From the NCBI GenBank assembly GCA_029204045.2, contig JAQNDB010000097.1:79834-143833 (forward strand): a stretch of DNA of 64,000 nt, in the 5' to 3' direction. This DNA comes from Tillandsia leiboldiana. Its lineage: Eukaryota > Streptophyta > Magnoliopsida > Poales > Bromeliaceae. The notes below the pieces were generated by a model. It did no database searches. It saw nothing but the letters and a program-made list of their open reading frames with translations, and had not been told where the DNA came from. This document shows positions 30,233 through 43,253 of the stretch, piece by piece (position 1 is the stretch's first letter; every line of letters starts with the position of its first letter). The position numbers were made by a program, and so were the translations under genes.

Positions 30233-32398
30233 TTTAAGCCACCAACAGTCTGTTGTTGATCCGTCCTGCTACGTAATCACGGTTACCGGTATGTCTCCTG
30301 TCTGACCCTTGCCGCTCCAGGCGTTGACTGCTCCCTTTGTCTTTCCGGAGTGATCTTGATTGGACGCATCGTTTCCTTGAATTGCTTGGTCGTAAAGGCC
30401 TTAACTCTTGCGTTCTTCGAAGCCCTCCGGACGTTTGGCCGTCCCAAAAGCTCACCCCGCGATGCCCAAACTCACACCTTTGGAGTTTGGCCTACCCTCT
30501 CTGGTCCTTGAGGGTCTGTAAGATCACCCGAAGACGTTCCCCGCAAGTTGACCCAAAAAGGGTCTGGAAACTTTGATCATCACACCCACGAACACCGTTG
30601 GGGCGCTCAATAATCCATCCCCGAAGCGATGACACGCGAAACGCCATATGTCTCTTGGCGAAACTCGGTGGTAACCCTGAACGAAAAACTACCGGACGGA
30701 ACCGCCCTAAGATTTCAGACAGACGACGGGCTCGACTCGCCCGGCAACCCTACCGTTCCGTCCATCTGGATCGAAATTAACATGAGTACGCCTGCTCCTC
30801 GACTTGGAGTTCCCTGTTATGACACCACTAGTTCGCGGACCACCTCTGACGGTGTTGAGCAGTCAGCAACCAAAGTCTTGCGATGCGTCGAGGTACCCCG
30901 GTCCTACTACCAAACCCGGACCGACGGCCCTTAAATGCCCAAACTAACTCGACAACAAAGGGGGAGGCCACACTAATACCCTTACAAAAACTCCGGGATG
31001 TGCCAATCCAAATAGCCGGGTCACCGCCTACAAGTAATCCTCCTTTGAAAACGATGAACCCACCCGTCGCCAACACGGACTACTTCCGCCCGTCACCAAC
31101 ACGGGCTACTAGCTCGGAGCATAACCACCATCCCGGATTGTCCGCTCCGACTGTCCGTCCTACCGAGGTGACGGTCAAAACTAAAGCTAGGTTTCAGCTC
31201 TAAGACCTACCACAAGGTCTACCCCATAGAGAAAGCTGAAAGCAGGGCATCCTAGCCGAAAGTAACCGATGCCAGAGCGCCATGCAGTCAACAACCCCTC
31301 GCCGATCTGTACTGCTTCACAATCACAAAACTCGCAACCCAAAACCTCAAGACTATGCCTTGGTCATGGGAATCTGGCGACAAAACCCAAGGAGCACGGT
31401 CCTACTTCCGTCTTGGCACCCAAGGGGGTGCGACACTCTGATTAACCTCTACCGCTCGGTTCCAATCCATTGCCCTTCCAAGCACCATGCACTGAGCCGA
31501 GCTGCATACCCCCAGACCAAACGATCACATTCCCAACTAGGAGTATTCTAAGCTCTAGGTCCACTCGACTAAAAGAAAGAATCGAGCCCAAACGAACAAG
31601 ATTTGCTAGCCCCGGTGGTCTCCTTTCTCAACCCAAAGGAGAACCCCAAGACCCCATCTCGACGATTTCTACCTCCATCGCAGTGTCTACAGTAAAAAGC
31701 CGGACTATGGGTAACAACCGTAGGGAAAAAATCCTCATTCCCACCCATACCTTGTCCAAGATGCAAAAGAATCGGTCGACTATCTGCTGTAACCTAGAAC
31801 CAATAGACCTAGAAGGTACAAATTTAGACAAGAGGCTCTCCAGTTGCTAACGACCGACAAGGCGGCCGACTCACTAACAAACACCGTCGGATTATTCTAC
31901 CCCCAGTCGCCGTCACTAACGACGACCAGCACGTCGGCAGAGGAAGGGGTTCGAAAAAAAACAACAGCCGGCGCAACGATCTGCTGTGATAACAGCCGCA
32001 CCCAGTGCATGAACACCGCCAGCAGGCCCACCGTGTCCCGTGCTGGTTGCTTAATCCATTGATTCCTAGCAACCATCAATACCCCGGTGGTAGCCGGCCT
32101 CGACCCCAGCCTCCATAACAACCCTACTACACGAGCCAAAACAACACGACTACACAAGCATGACAACCGAGCTAAACCGGGAAACGAAACTTAACCCGTA
32201 CACACACCAACACAAGTCAGTTCTAGACTCCGCTAGCTTAGCACTCAACCAACTATCGAGAAAAGGGACCTATACTTTCCCCCCGCTCCCCCGATCACTC
32301 GCGTTCTACGCTTCTATGCCTTATTCATTTCATTCATTTGTAGCTAAGTGTGGTATCTCCGTGGATGTCGGACACTGACTGTTGTGATTAAAGAATTG
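30233..32398 (-). pseudogene. Scrambled interior of element B
   Basis: About 2.1 kb between the integrase remnant and the PBS where I can identify no protease, RT or gag domain on either strand. All readable stretches are short and broken. It probably holds decayed gag and pol; only its position says so. Confidence 0.45.
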
Positions 32399-32410
32399 TC
32401 TCTGATACCA
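32399..32410 (-). other. Primer-binding site of element B
   Basis: The minus strand reads TGGTATCAGAGA, eight bases after the 5' LTR end; initiator tRNA-Met type. Confidence 0.85.
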
Positions 32411-32418
32411 TCTTAATC

Positions 32419-35400
32419 TGTCACGCCCCGGGGGTTTATTTTAGCGGAAACGATTCACAAAAAGGTATGTGTTTGGCGCGTAGAATTTTTTTTTTGAAAA
32501 ACCTTCTTCCCCGGCGCGTGCCCAGATCCGCCACATATACAGGATCACTCTGCAAATGGACAGAGTCTCCCCTGTATATGCACGGCGTCGCGGCTCATAC
32601 AATGTCCAAAAACGGGTATTGATTCAATCACAACAGTTCAGACATACACCCATTCACAAATGTTGAATAAATCTCACGGCCGATCAGTTTAAAAGGATAA
32701 ATCCACAATTGTTGAAACGGCGCCCACCCGACGCCCATATTTTGAAAACCCTTTTTTGAAAACAACATAAACCCAGAGGTTTTGGAAAACAGTGCCCACA
32801 CGACACTTAGGTTTTGAAATCCATTTTCGAAATTCATAAATCCACAAGGTTTTGGAAACGGTGCCCACCCGACACCCAAGTTATGAAAACAGTTTTCACA
32901 ATCTTTTCTTTTGTTTGCTCTTTTATTTTTTTCTTAAAGCGGCCAACAGAGATGAAAGGAAAATAAATAAATCATTAAACACCATGCCGACATCCACACC
33001 GACCCCACGAGGGTATCGAGAACCACACCACAGTCTACAAAAAGTAAATAAAATGTGAAAGAAAGATAGAAAGTACTGTTCGGGTCTCCAGGGACCCAGA
33101 AACTCCTGCCGCGGCCTCACCGTCGCCTAACTCTCCCCCCTGTAGGACCCTTTCGCAAAGTGGGAAGTCAGCGACTAAACAATAATGATAATAACAAAGC
33201 AGGGTAAAGAAATACATCCAACCGTAGCCTATCCGGAGCAACCACCCTCGCAAAAGGGAAAAGTAAAAACGAACACTGACACCGGTACACCTGCAATGCC
33301 TGACCCCGTCGGACAACTAAACCGACGGATCGCACCGCTCCCACGTCGGACAACTAAACCGAACGGGTCGCACCGCTCCCACATCGGACAACTAAACCGA
33401 CGGGTCGCACCGCTCCCACGTCGGACAACTAAACCGACGGGTCGCACCGCTCCCACGTCGGACAACTAAACCGACGGGTCGCACCGCTCACGCCTTGGCG
33501 CATCCAAGCCCCACAACTACAGGGGCCCCACTCCGTCCTAGTGGGTATACACGGGTCATGGACCACATTTTCGGAAAAGCGCACCCTTTGCGGTGGCCAA
33601 ACCGCGGGTGCGCGTGCTGCAGCCTCGAGCAAAGTAACCAACAATACCAAGAATACTCACAAATAAAACGATAACGACTATCACGTTAGCAACATTAAAC
33701 GTATCATCAAGAGTACTCACAAATAAGACTATAACGACTATCACGTTAGCAACATCAAACGTATCAACAAGAGTAAAAACAACTGCCGGAAAACCGACGC
33801 TACGCCCCCAAAACAAAACCCATTGAGACTATCATCTTCATATAGTCAGATAACAAGAACCATAGAGACTACCATCTACATATAGTCAGATAACAAGAAC
33901 CATAGAGACTATCCACAATACCTCAGTTAAATGCACAAAAGTGTTAGTTACAAATGTCGGAAATGCCACGCTAAGTCTCCAAATAAAAACCCACCTGAAT
34001 GTAGGCTGATCCCGAGTTCTCACTTGACTACTGGGCGGCTGGTGCTGAACAGCTGGGCCCTGAATAGAAACTGTAGTCAGGACTAGACTCACTCATATCC
34101 ATCCCGACAACACTACACTAACATGTCGCTAATACGGGGAACTTAGCCGAAACTAGGCTTAAACCGAAATTCCCGAAAATCCATTGAACCTCCAATCATG
34201 ACCCGCCAACGTTCTAAAAATACCCAAATATCGTCCAACTACACCTGCTGTCCCTAGACATCATAATTTTGATGTTTGGGCAGACTGGGACCAGAACACA
34301 ATTTCCTCTATTGAGTTATTGCTATAAATACACCTTTTTTTAACCGTTGTTTTGGCTCGTTCTTCCAAACCAGGAAGCCAAAGACAGCGCCGTAAATTTC
34401 AGCGCGTCTGGTTTGACGAGGCGGAACCCGTGCTCACAAGCTTAGGCCAGCACAAGGCCCATGGGCAAAGTTGGCCCATAAACTTCTAAGTCCAAAGTAG
34501 CCATTATGTTACAACAACACACACACTTGATCAAATTGGAATTAAACTTGAGCACCATGTCTACTGAGGTCTACAGAATCTAGGGCTCACCTTAGAGCTG
34601 CCGGAGAGTGGCCGGGAAGATCGCCGGGGCAACACCACTTCAAGGCAAAAGCTCGGTTTGGACAAACTTGGATCAAACCTGGAGCAGAGTGCCAACAAAG
34701 GTGAGCATCAGTATAAGGGTACTTCCAGAAGTGGTCTGGACCAAGCCAAGTTCGGCGGCGGCGGCCGGCGGCGGCCGGAGCCGAGAAACCTCTAACAATC
34801 CGTTTTCATGAGGAGTTTGAACCAACCTTGATTATAAGGGTTACTTGTCATAAAAAAACTTGATGGAAACCTTCCATAAGGTGCAAACAAGTCACCTGGG
34901 TAGGTGGCCGGAGTCCAAGTGCGGCGGCGGCGGCCGGAGTCCGAGCTCGGCTGCAACAATGGGTGCAACAACAGTGAGAAGAAACCCTACATTCAAAATT
35001 CCATGCAACATGATAGGAAGCTCCATTAGTGTCCAAAGAACTCACCTCGGTCACTTACCCACTGCGCGGAACCCCGGCGATCGCCGGAGCTCAAGCTCGG
35101 CAAAACCAGGCCCTCTAATGGCGGATTCCGGCCGGCGGCACAAGAGGCCCTCCAACTTGGACAAAAGTGTCCCTCTCGATGCTGCGGTGCTTGCTGTGGT
35201 GGTGGCCGGCGTCGCGGGTGAGCGGCGGCGCCGGACGGCGAGGTTCGGCCATGGTGAAGAAAAGCCGGTTCTAGGGCATGCCGAAACTCCGCGGATCCTC
35301 CACCGATCAGCTCCAAACTTTGGAAGCAGCTTGTAGTCACCGAGGAGACCAAGATCAATGGTCTTGATCTTGATTTTGTCGGTCGGATGAAGCCCGTGAT

Positions 35401-36687
35401 CGATCTCGGTCAAATCTTGCTTTTCCGGCGATGGAGTGCTCCCGCCGGCAATCGGGACAACGGCGACGGTTCGGGCTTCACAGGTATGGTCTACTCAAGG
35501 TCAGGAGGCTACCCCAGGATCCTTGGGCCAAATAAAAATAACAAAATTCAAACTTCTTACCTTGCCGGAGAGAGGAAGAAGAAGAAGATGGCCGCAGCGG
35601 AGCTCGGCGACGCCCGACGTCGGGAAACCCCTGGCTCGGTCGCGTCGACTCAGAGGACTTCTCAGTTGAAGTTTTGTCCAATCAAACCTCCAAAACACCT
35701 TCCCAACCCCAACCACCCGAGAAACTAAGGTTGCTATTGACCTTCTTGGGCTTCTCCCGGGACGGAACGGCGGCGGCAGCCGGTGCGCTACCTCCGTGGA
35801 GTGCGGCAGAGAGAGGGGATGCGGTTGTAGCTGCGGCTGGGCTTACGGCTACGGGGTTAGGGTTTATGGAAACCTAGCTCGAGGACGTTTGTTATATAGT
35901 GTATGGCAAAATTTGCAATTTAACCCTCCACCACTTGATATTAAGTGTTCAGTCCCTCACAGCATGCCTCATTCACACCTAGGTCCCTCACCAAAGAGGT
36001 GGCATGCAAAACGAGGCATAAATTCAGGGTGTAATGCGCAAAACGTCGCATTTTCCACTGTATTTCACGATTTTCGAGACAGTTTAGTCCTCGAATGGAA
36101 AAAAGGACTTCGCCACGACGTCCGGCTCGACGAAACCTATCAGGTAGAGATTTTTGTTTTTCGACAACATTCCCGGATAATTTCTCGGTCCATAAATGCT
36201 GTCCTATTACACAGTTTGGCACGCTTCTCGAGACTCTAGGATCGTCAAACGAAAATTCCGTCAGCGCCATTGCGCTCAGAACGTCAAAATTAGCTAGAAT
36301 CGTTTACTCATACTGCTAGGTTTGGATTTTGGACAGTGAAATGGCCAACGACCGATCGAGAGGGGACCGAAAACAGGGGTTACTATTCATTTTACTATTC
36401 ACTCAAGTCGTGGGTCCCACTAGTTTTCTTGCTGATTTCTGGACGATCCGACCGTCGGATTAGCAAACGGTCTATACCATTTCCACTCGATTCGATGAGA
36501 CGGTCGCACTGGCGACCTCAGATTTCCGAGATCAAACTCGGATCGGAAAGGCAGAATTTGTGCTTCAGCAACTTTGCCCACCGTACACCGGTACACCCCA
36601 CTAAGGTTAATTTTGTTTCCTCGCACACATTCGCACCTGAAAAAAAAAACACTCTTTACACTAACACAATTTTTTCCGAGTACTACA
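32419..36687 (-). repeat. 5' LTR of element B
   Basis: Near-identical copy of 25761-29990, with terminal hairpin 32528-32586 and a five-unit minisatellite at 33300-33490. Ends (minus-strand start) at 36687, directly before the TSD GCTCT. Confidence 0.92.
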
Positions 36688-36692
36688 GCTCT

Positions 36693-38797
36693 GCTGTGCG
36701 GGCGTGCGCAGCAGGGCGTCGCGTTGGCGCCGCGCGGGTGCCCTGAACGCGCGCTGAGAGCGCGCGTAGCGGGCCGGGCCGCCGCTCGGCGGGCCCATGC
36801 GCCGCGCAGCGGCCCAGGGAGCCTTGCGACGGGCTGCAGCTGCCCCTTGCGCCGCGCGGCGGGCGCTAGGCGCCGCGCGGCACGCGCCTGGGTAGCGCGC
36901 ATGGAGGGCCTGGCGCCGCGCAGCGGCTGTAGTAGCGCGGCCAGCGCCAGCAGCTGAGCCGCGCGGCCATCGGCGGCTGTGCGTGCGGCTGCAGCGAGCG
37001 GTCGACGTTCGAGCGGCGGGGCTGATTTTGCCCCGTGCGTGTGGGGTGATTTTATTTGTGGTTAGCCTATAATGATGGTTTTCTTTGGTATCTTTTTCTG
37101 GTTTTTGGGCAGCAGCTACCTTGCGCGCGTGAGCTTGATGCCGCGCAAGCTGTTGGAGCCGGCGGTGGACGACGCACCGGAAGCACCATCCGAAGTGTGC
37201 TGTTGGTGAAGGGTGGTCTTCAGGGAAGCTTGGGTCTTGTGGGTGCTGGAGCTTGGCAGGGTGTGTATGTGCTAAGAGATTGTGGTGTGTGCGTACAGGA
37301 GTGATGGAATTTGAGTTATGAGTTTTATTTTGGTGCTGTGAGTGTGGGTTTTGTATGTCTGTTTTGTGAGCAATGTGGGTTGAGTTAAGGTGTGCTTTGG
37401 ATGTATTTTATTGTTGGTTTTTTAAATGGACTCAAGTGAATGGTGGTTGTGAACATTTGTTTATATTTAAGCTGATGTTGAGGGGATATTATAGTGGGCT
37501 GTGGACTTGAATGGGGGTACTTAAACCCTTTTTGCACTGATTTAGCCGGGGTGTGAGCCATGTTTACATGGGTTTTTTTTGGAGGACTCGAGGGAATTTA
37601 TTGGAGCTTCCGAGGATTTTTCGGGGATTCGCGGCATGATTTTCGAGGTTTCGTCAATTCGAGGTTCCGGCACTTCACCGACTTCAGCAATCGCCTGCGG
37701 AAAGCGTTCCAGGTGGGTTGGAATTTCTCAAAATTTTTTGGAATGCCCTTTAATGCTCCTGAATGCAATTTGATCATATTTATTATGCTTTTTTCACTGT
37801 TTTACATCTGATAGTTGCCTGAAAATTTTTAGAAAATTATGTAGAACCCCAGATTATTTTTAGTAGACTCCTGATACCATATGACACTAGGTTTCATGTT
37901 TTGTTTGCATCCTTTTTGCACCTGAACCGTTTTAAAATCGAGAAAACACTGTTTAAAGAAAAATCAATGTTTTCGAAAGTGGTTTTTAACTTATAAATTC
38001 GCCAGAGGTATGGCATAGGTTCAGGGTGCTTCTGCCCTCGTGCCTGGGGGCCGAGGGGTCTCTTTTTGAGCATTTGAGATGAGTATAGTGTCATTTGAGT
38101 TTTGAGCTTTGGAGGAGATTATTCTAGATCATGGGTTGTGTTCTGATTTATTGGTGGAGGTGGTTCTCCCACCTAGCTTTGAGGATTTCGGGGTTCTGGC
38201 AGATCGAGTCGTGGAGATTTCCCGACTTAGCCATGGGTTATGCATTATCAAATTGAGTCGTCGAGGTTTCTCCGACATAGCTTTGAGATCGTGTGGGCTT
38301 TTCCTGATCGAGTCGAGGGGTCTTTCACCGACCGAGTTGTGCTTTTGAGCTCGTGATACCGATCTGTTTGATCGTGGATTATAGCCTGCTGAGCCTGGCA
38401 TTTTATGCTAGTTATGAGATACTTGAGATACCTGAGTTCGCGGGGTCGCTCCCTGCGAGCTACGCTCCGGATGCGATGATGATACCGAGCCTGACGAGGC
38501 TGCGATGTGATTACTGAGATAGTGCTTGAGGGACACCCTACGTAAGACCAAGTCCTGATTGAGATTGGGTGATTTGTGTGAGTGAGTTTCATTACATGTT
38601 CATAGATGTGTTTTCCTTTGGGCATAGTACTTGAGGCATATTATTAGCAGTGAGAGTGTATGCATAGCAGGGTCTGAGTAGAGTTCCTTGAGCATGATGA
38701 TACATGTTAGCTGTAGTTTCTTTCCTGCTTACCCCTTTTATCTATCTATCTGCATACCTATCTGTTTTGCCTCCAGTGGACTTAGTGGGCATACCGT
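36693..38797 (+). repeat. LTR X, middle part
   Basis: Continues the LTR cut at 25760. GC-rich GCGCGC sequence to 37020, then AT-richer sequence with no credible ORF. At 38153-38335 there is a group of hairpins, for example AGGTGG / CCACCT, AGTCG / CGACT and two GTCG / CGAC. Cut at 38797 by element D. Confidence 0.6.
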
Positions 38798-41700
38798 TGT
38801 CACGCCCCCGGGGGTTTTTAGGTAAAGATAAGCGGAAATGTGCGTGTATAATTTTTTTTCCTTAATAAATAGGCATCAGCCTCGTCCCCGGTGCGTGTCA
38901 GACCGCCACATACACAAATTCACCCTGCCCACGGACAGAGTCTCCTTTGTATATGCACGGCGTCTCATTTACAACATCAACATACAATCTTTAACCACAC
39001 AGTCACAATCAACAAGTGCGAGAGTGTAAAAACATTTAATCACATTAAGAGGAACCTACAAGTTTGTAAACGGTGTCCACTCGACACCCATTCCTTTAAA
39101 AACGTCTACACATTCACAGTAAGGCGGCTACATCGTTTCGGAAAGGATAAATCCACAGGTTTTCAAAGCAGTGCCCACACGACACTTGGTTTTGGAAAAC
39201 ATTTTCGAAACCCCTTTTTGTTCGGTATAAAACATGCCGCATATCAATCATCAAGGAACATTATAAAAATCACATCACAACCGTCTCTCAATCCAACATC
39301 CACAACATTCCACAATCAAGCAATTCAGAACTTAAACTTAGATAACAAGGGGAAGAGATAACTCAAGCAAGAAATAATGGAATAAACCTCATCCAGCTAA
39401 TGTTCTTTAATCGCTGCCTCACCGTCGTCCCGACTACTACACCTAGTTAAACCTGTCACGGAGTGGGTAAAGTCAGTGACAAACAAAGTAGATGTCTTAA
39501 CGATTAACATAGATTCAAGAACAAACCGAAATACACCGGAACCTTTCGCTAAAACCCTGTCACCAAATAAGCTGGGCACCAACCCCAGAGTACCTGTCGG
39601 AGAGACGGAAGTCCCTCCTCGTGCACAACCCCATTGATGCTTTTAACCCCTTCACGGAGCTAGTGCGGCCACCTTAGCTGTCGTGAAGAGGTCCTCACGG
39701 CTCCCACCCCTTTGTGAGGCACACGGGTCAAAAGAGACCACTTCTCCGGAAAAGTACACCCATGCGGAGGCCAATCCGCCTGTGTACGTGCAGCATCCCA
39801 CCCCAATATTTGCCGGTGTCGGCGTGTATTGAGCACCGCGACCGCAGTCGCTACAATTATCATGTTAGAATGAAAAGAAACATTTAAGCGAAAGATTTAA
39901 CATTTCATCTACTTTGTTAGACAATTTAACGAGCCTTTTTATGATGATAGATGCACTTACTGCACTTGTTGCATTTATATCAAGGGTACCCACCTAGTTG
40001 AAGATATACGACCGCGCCCGCGACCCTCCTAAGCAAATCAAGACTCCTTGCTGCCTACTAAAATATCCAAGAGCACAAATTAACACCTTACCCTAATCAG
40101 GTAAAAACCAGTGGTCCCAACCACTGTTACGTTAAACCCGCAAAACCGAAATCGTCGTGCCTAGGGGACCGCAACGTCGGTCAAAAACCCAACAAGTCAA
40201 GACCATCGAGTAAAACTAAAAACTCATATCAAACCGGTAACATCAAAGACTAACAACAACCGGAACGCGACTATTTCGTCGCGAACTCCGTCGGAACACA
40301 AAACCGCTAACGGAAAACCAGCAAAACCCAATTCTCAACCGGCATCCCACTCGGGACGTCAATGGTTAGACCAAGAAGGCCCCGGCGGCGAAAATGATGA
40401 GAAAAGAGACCCGACGGCGCGCCCCCGACGATTTCGTCGAGGCACGGAGCATCGGCGAAAATAGCACCCAACATGGCGAAACGGTGACCAAAAAGATCCC
40501 AGGTGGCCATGCCAAGAAAATCACGGAGATGGTGATCCCAACGGCGAAAACGGCGCTCAAAACGGTGGAAAAACGGACCCAAACGGAGCCACCGAACTTT
40601 GGGCTGTCGGGTGGTGCACAGGGGCAACCGTGGACCGGGTCTGCGCATCGGGCGGCCGTGCAGCATGCGCCGGGTGTACGCAGGAGGCGTGCACCGCGCG
40701 TCTTGGGCCGGGCCGGTGCACGCGCGAGGCGTGCACCGGGTCTGCGCGTCGGGTGGCCGTGCGGCATGCGCCGGGTGCACGCATGAGGCGTGCACCGCGC
40801 GCCTTGGGCCGGGCCGGTGCGCGAAACCATGCGCAGGGTCTTGTGCTTCCGACGCTGCGGGCGTGCACCGGGTGCACGCCTGGACCCGTGGACCGCGCTG
40901 TACGGACAAGCACAGTAAACCCTAATTTCGCGGTTTTCTTCTCCGTTTTCGCTCCCGTGCGACTCCGGCGAAGACCCCGCGACCATGGTAACGACGGCGG
41001 CGGCCTCCCGTTTAACAACGGCGGCGGCGGCCTCCCGTTAACCCACTATGTTCCAACGAAACAACCCCAAAAATTTCCGAATAAATACACGATAATTCTA
41101 ATGACTAAACCAACGATCGACGGACAACCAAAACGTCGATCGGAAGCCCGATAAAAAGAAACCGATTAAAAAAATCATCGATTAAACTCGATAAAAACCA
41201 TCGATCACCCTCGATCAAGAACGAGAATAAAACATGGATCAAAACCCGACGAAAATCCGCGATCGATGTACCAATTAAAACGACCTTACAAGAACACGGA
41301 AAACCCCCGATTAATTTGACAAACGTAACGATGATCACTAACCTTAATTTATCGGAACTAAAGAACCGATCTTGGTCCTCGCGGCGTTGGAGATCCGGAT
41401 CCGCTCCCCGTCGACGATCTTGTTCTCCGGTCTCCGGACGTCAATTGGGGCGATCGGGTTCCTCCGCTTTCTCTTTCTTTCCTTCTTTTCTCCTCCGGTT
41501 AGGGTTTTCTTTTTCTTTTCTCTCTTTTCCAACTAGGGTTTCGTTGGGTTTTCGGTACGCACGAAAAAGGAGGATTTGAGAAGGCGGTATTTTAAATTAG
41601 GGTTTTTTTCCGCTTTCCGGTGACCGGGGTTTAAATATCCTCTTATTAATTTAATTTTCCCTTTTATTTTATTCTTTTATTTCCCTTTTATTATTCGTAC

Positions 41701-42171
41701 GTAAAAAGGAAAAGTCCCGAATATTCGGATATTTATCTTCTAACAATAAATATCTAATCCCACGAGATAAACCCAACCTTTTTAAATCCTAGTCACCGAT
41801 TAATTAATTTCCTAATTAATTAATATAGGGAATAAATTCCCAGATTTAATTTCACGTCATTGATTAATTAATTTCTTAATTAATTAATCACACGGAATAT
41901 CCAAAATTCCTCAAAAAGCGTGCCGGATATTTTACACGGATTTCGATGCACACCTTAAGTCACCGCGATCTTAGAAACCCCATTCCGGGAGATCCGTAAG
42001 TCGGATTTTGGATCCGATTGCACCGTCGCTCATCGTTTTTCGAGCTCTATCGCTGAAAAATACCCGCACCGCATGTTAGTCAACTCTAAAGAGCCCGATA
42101 TTTTAATTCCCTCTAACTTACACTTTATTAGCAGGAGGGTAAAATAATACTAGAAAAGTCGTGTCATTACA
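38798..42171 (-). repeat. 3' LTR of element D
   Basis: On the minus strand from TGTAATGACACG (42171) to GGGGGCGTGACA (38798). Terminal hairpin 38903-38962; single GTTGGTG-loop hairpin 39572-39588; conserved TTTTCCGGA block near 39745-39775; two copies of a roughly 101-bp GC-rich GTGCAC-type repeat from 40634; two long AT hairpins at 41805-41890. Belongs to the LTR 0 family. Confidence 0.92.
41805..41890. repeat. Two AT-rich perfect hairpins in LTR D
   Basis: GATTAATTAATT / AATTAATTAATC (12-bp stem) and an ATTAATTAATT / AATTAATTAAT neighbour. The pair is repeated in the other LTR near 48170-48257, and a weaker form occurs in LTR 0 at about 14264. Confidence 0.75.
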
Positions 42172-42207
42172 CCACTCACACTTTATAAAAAGTTTCGTCC
42201 TCGAAAC
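42172..42207 (-). other. PPT and PPT-proximal hairpin of element D
   Basis: GTTTCG / CGAAAC with an AGGA loop at 42192-42207, then TTTATAAAGTGTGAGTGG before the LTR on the minus strand. Confidence 0.75.
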
Positions 42208-43166
42208 ATAAACTCAACCCTCGCTAAACAATTCTGGAAAAACTTCCTTCATTTTCGTCTTGAGTCCCCAAGTCGCTTCGTGCTCCTCATGGTTACTCCA
42301 TTACACCTTTACGTAAGGGATTGTCCAGTTGCGGAGTTTCTTTTCCTCCCATGCCAGCCTCCGTATCGAGGTTTGGCAGTAACGTCAACCGGTATGCCAC
42401 CGGGCCTACGTGCCCCGAAATCCCAAATGTCGGGTCGTGACTCCAACCAACAATCCCAAATGCTCGAATTATAAGAAATACGCAACCCATTTACTTAAGG
42501 CGTTCTGTCACACCGCCACCGATCTTGACCTGACTCCACCCACCTGGACGTCTAAGGCGTACTGTTACAACGCCTCGGGTCTTGGCCCGACTCACCTCAC
42601 CTGGACGTCCAAGGCATACTGTTACAACGCCTCGGGTCTATTGTCACAAGGCCGGAAGTTGGACCTATTTAACCCTTAACTAAATAGCCAACAAATAAGA
42701 CAACTAAGTCTTCACCTCCTTATTGGGCAGGAAGGTACGAAGCATTACTTCTAAGGGTCCCTCTGGGGTCGTGGCCAAAATTACTCTCTGTAAGAGGTCT
42801 TCCTTGCTACTACCTCCCTCGTAGCCGAAACGTCTGCTTTCCCCCGCCGGTCGCTGATGTTTCGCTTTCACCCGTTGGCACACCCAATATTGCGCCACAA
42901 TTTGTGCCGCGTCGCTCTTCCGATTTGGGCCACCAGAAGGTCTGCCACAGATCCTTGCACCTCTTTGTACCTCCGGGATGCACGATATAGGAGGTATTAT
43001 ATACCTTTGCTAGACTTTCTTCCCTTATTTCTAGCTTACCGGGTACACAAATTCGTCCCCGGCACCTTATTACATCATCTGTGTCAGTCATAAAAACACC
43101 GTCTTGCTCCGAGGACATTCTGTCTCGCACAAGTCGTAGTCGTGTGTCCGTTATTTGATCTCCCAA
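42208..43166 (-). pseudogene. Element D integrase and chromo-like remnants
   Basis: At 42810-43166 (minus) the integrase N-terminus is readable: a RLRLVRDRM...CRGRICVPGK block, then YIVHPGGTKRCKDLWQTFWWPK with damaged zinc ligands. The catalytic core (LTKSAHFLP...HPQTDGQ) is absent. At 42290-42400 a GPVAYRLTLLPNL piece of the C-terminal domain follows, and a chromo-like end adjoins the PPT. Non-functional. Confidence 0.8.
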
Positions 43167-43253
43167 GATCCTCTTGGAGATTCGTCAGACTAAATCTTAT
43201 AGTCCTTTCCGGGCTTCGGCAATGTGAGCACTGGCGCCTGTGCGTGTTCGTCT

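Larger units (their letters stand above)
25761..36687 (-). mobile_element. Element B: complete non-autonomous Tekay-type element (10.9 kb)
   Basis: Two LTRs of 4,230 and 4,269 bp in direct orientation flank only 2.4 kb of interior. An exact 5-bp target-site duplication, GCTCT, lies at 25756-25760 and 36688-36692. PBS and PPT are both present. The LTRs match closely by eye; the length difference is mostly one extra 37-bp minisatellite unit. The interior lacks RT and the integrase core, so it must have been moved by another element's proteins. Confidence 0.92.

Noticed and set aside
30629..30934. 101-codon + strand frame in element B
   Set aside because: Antisense to the element and without a recognisable motif; likely chance.
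40307..41154. Frames up to 206 codons, repeated at 46675-47522
   Set aside because: The same frames occur in both LTRs of element D and result from GC-rich GTGCAC-type repeats.
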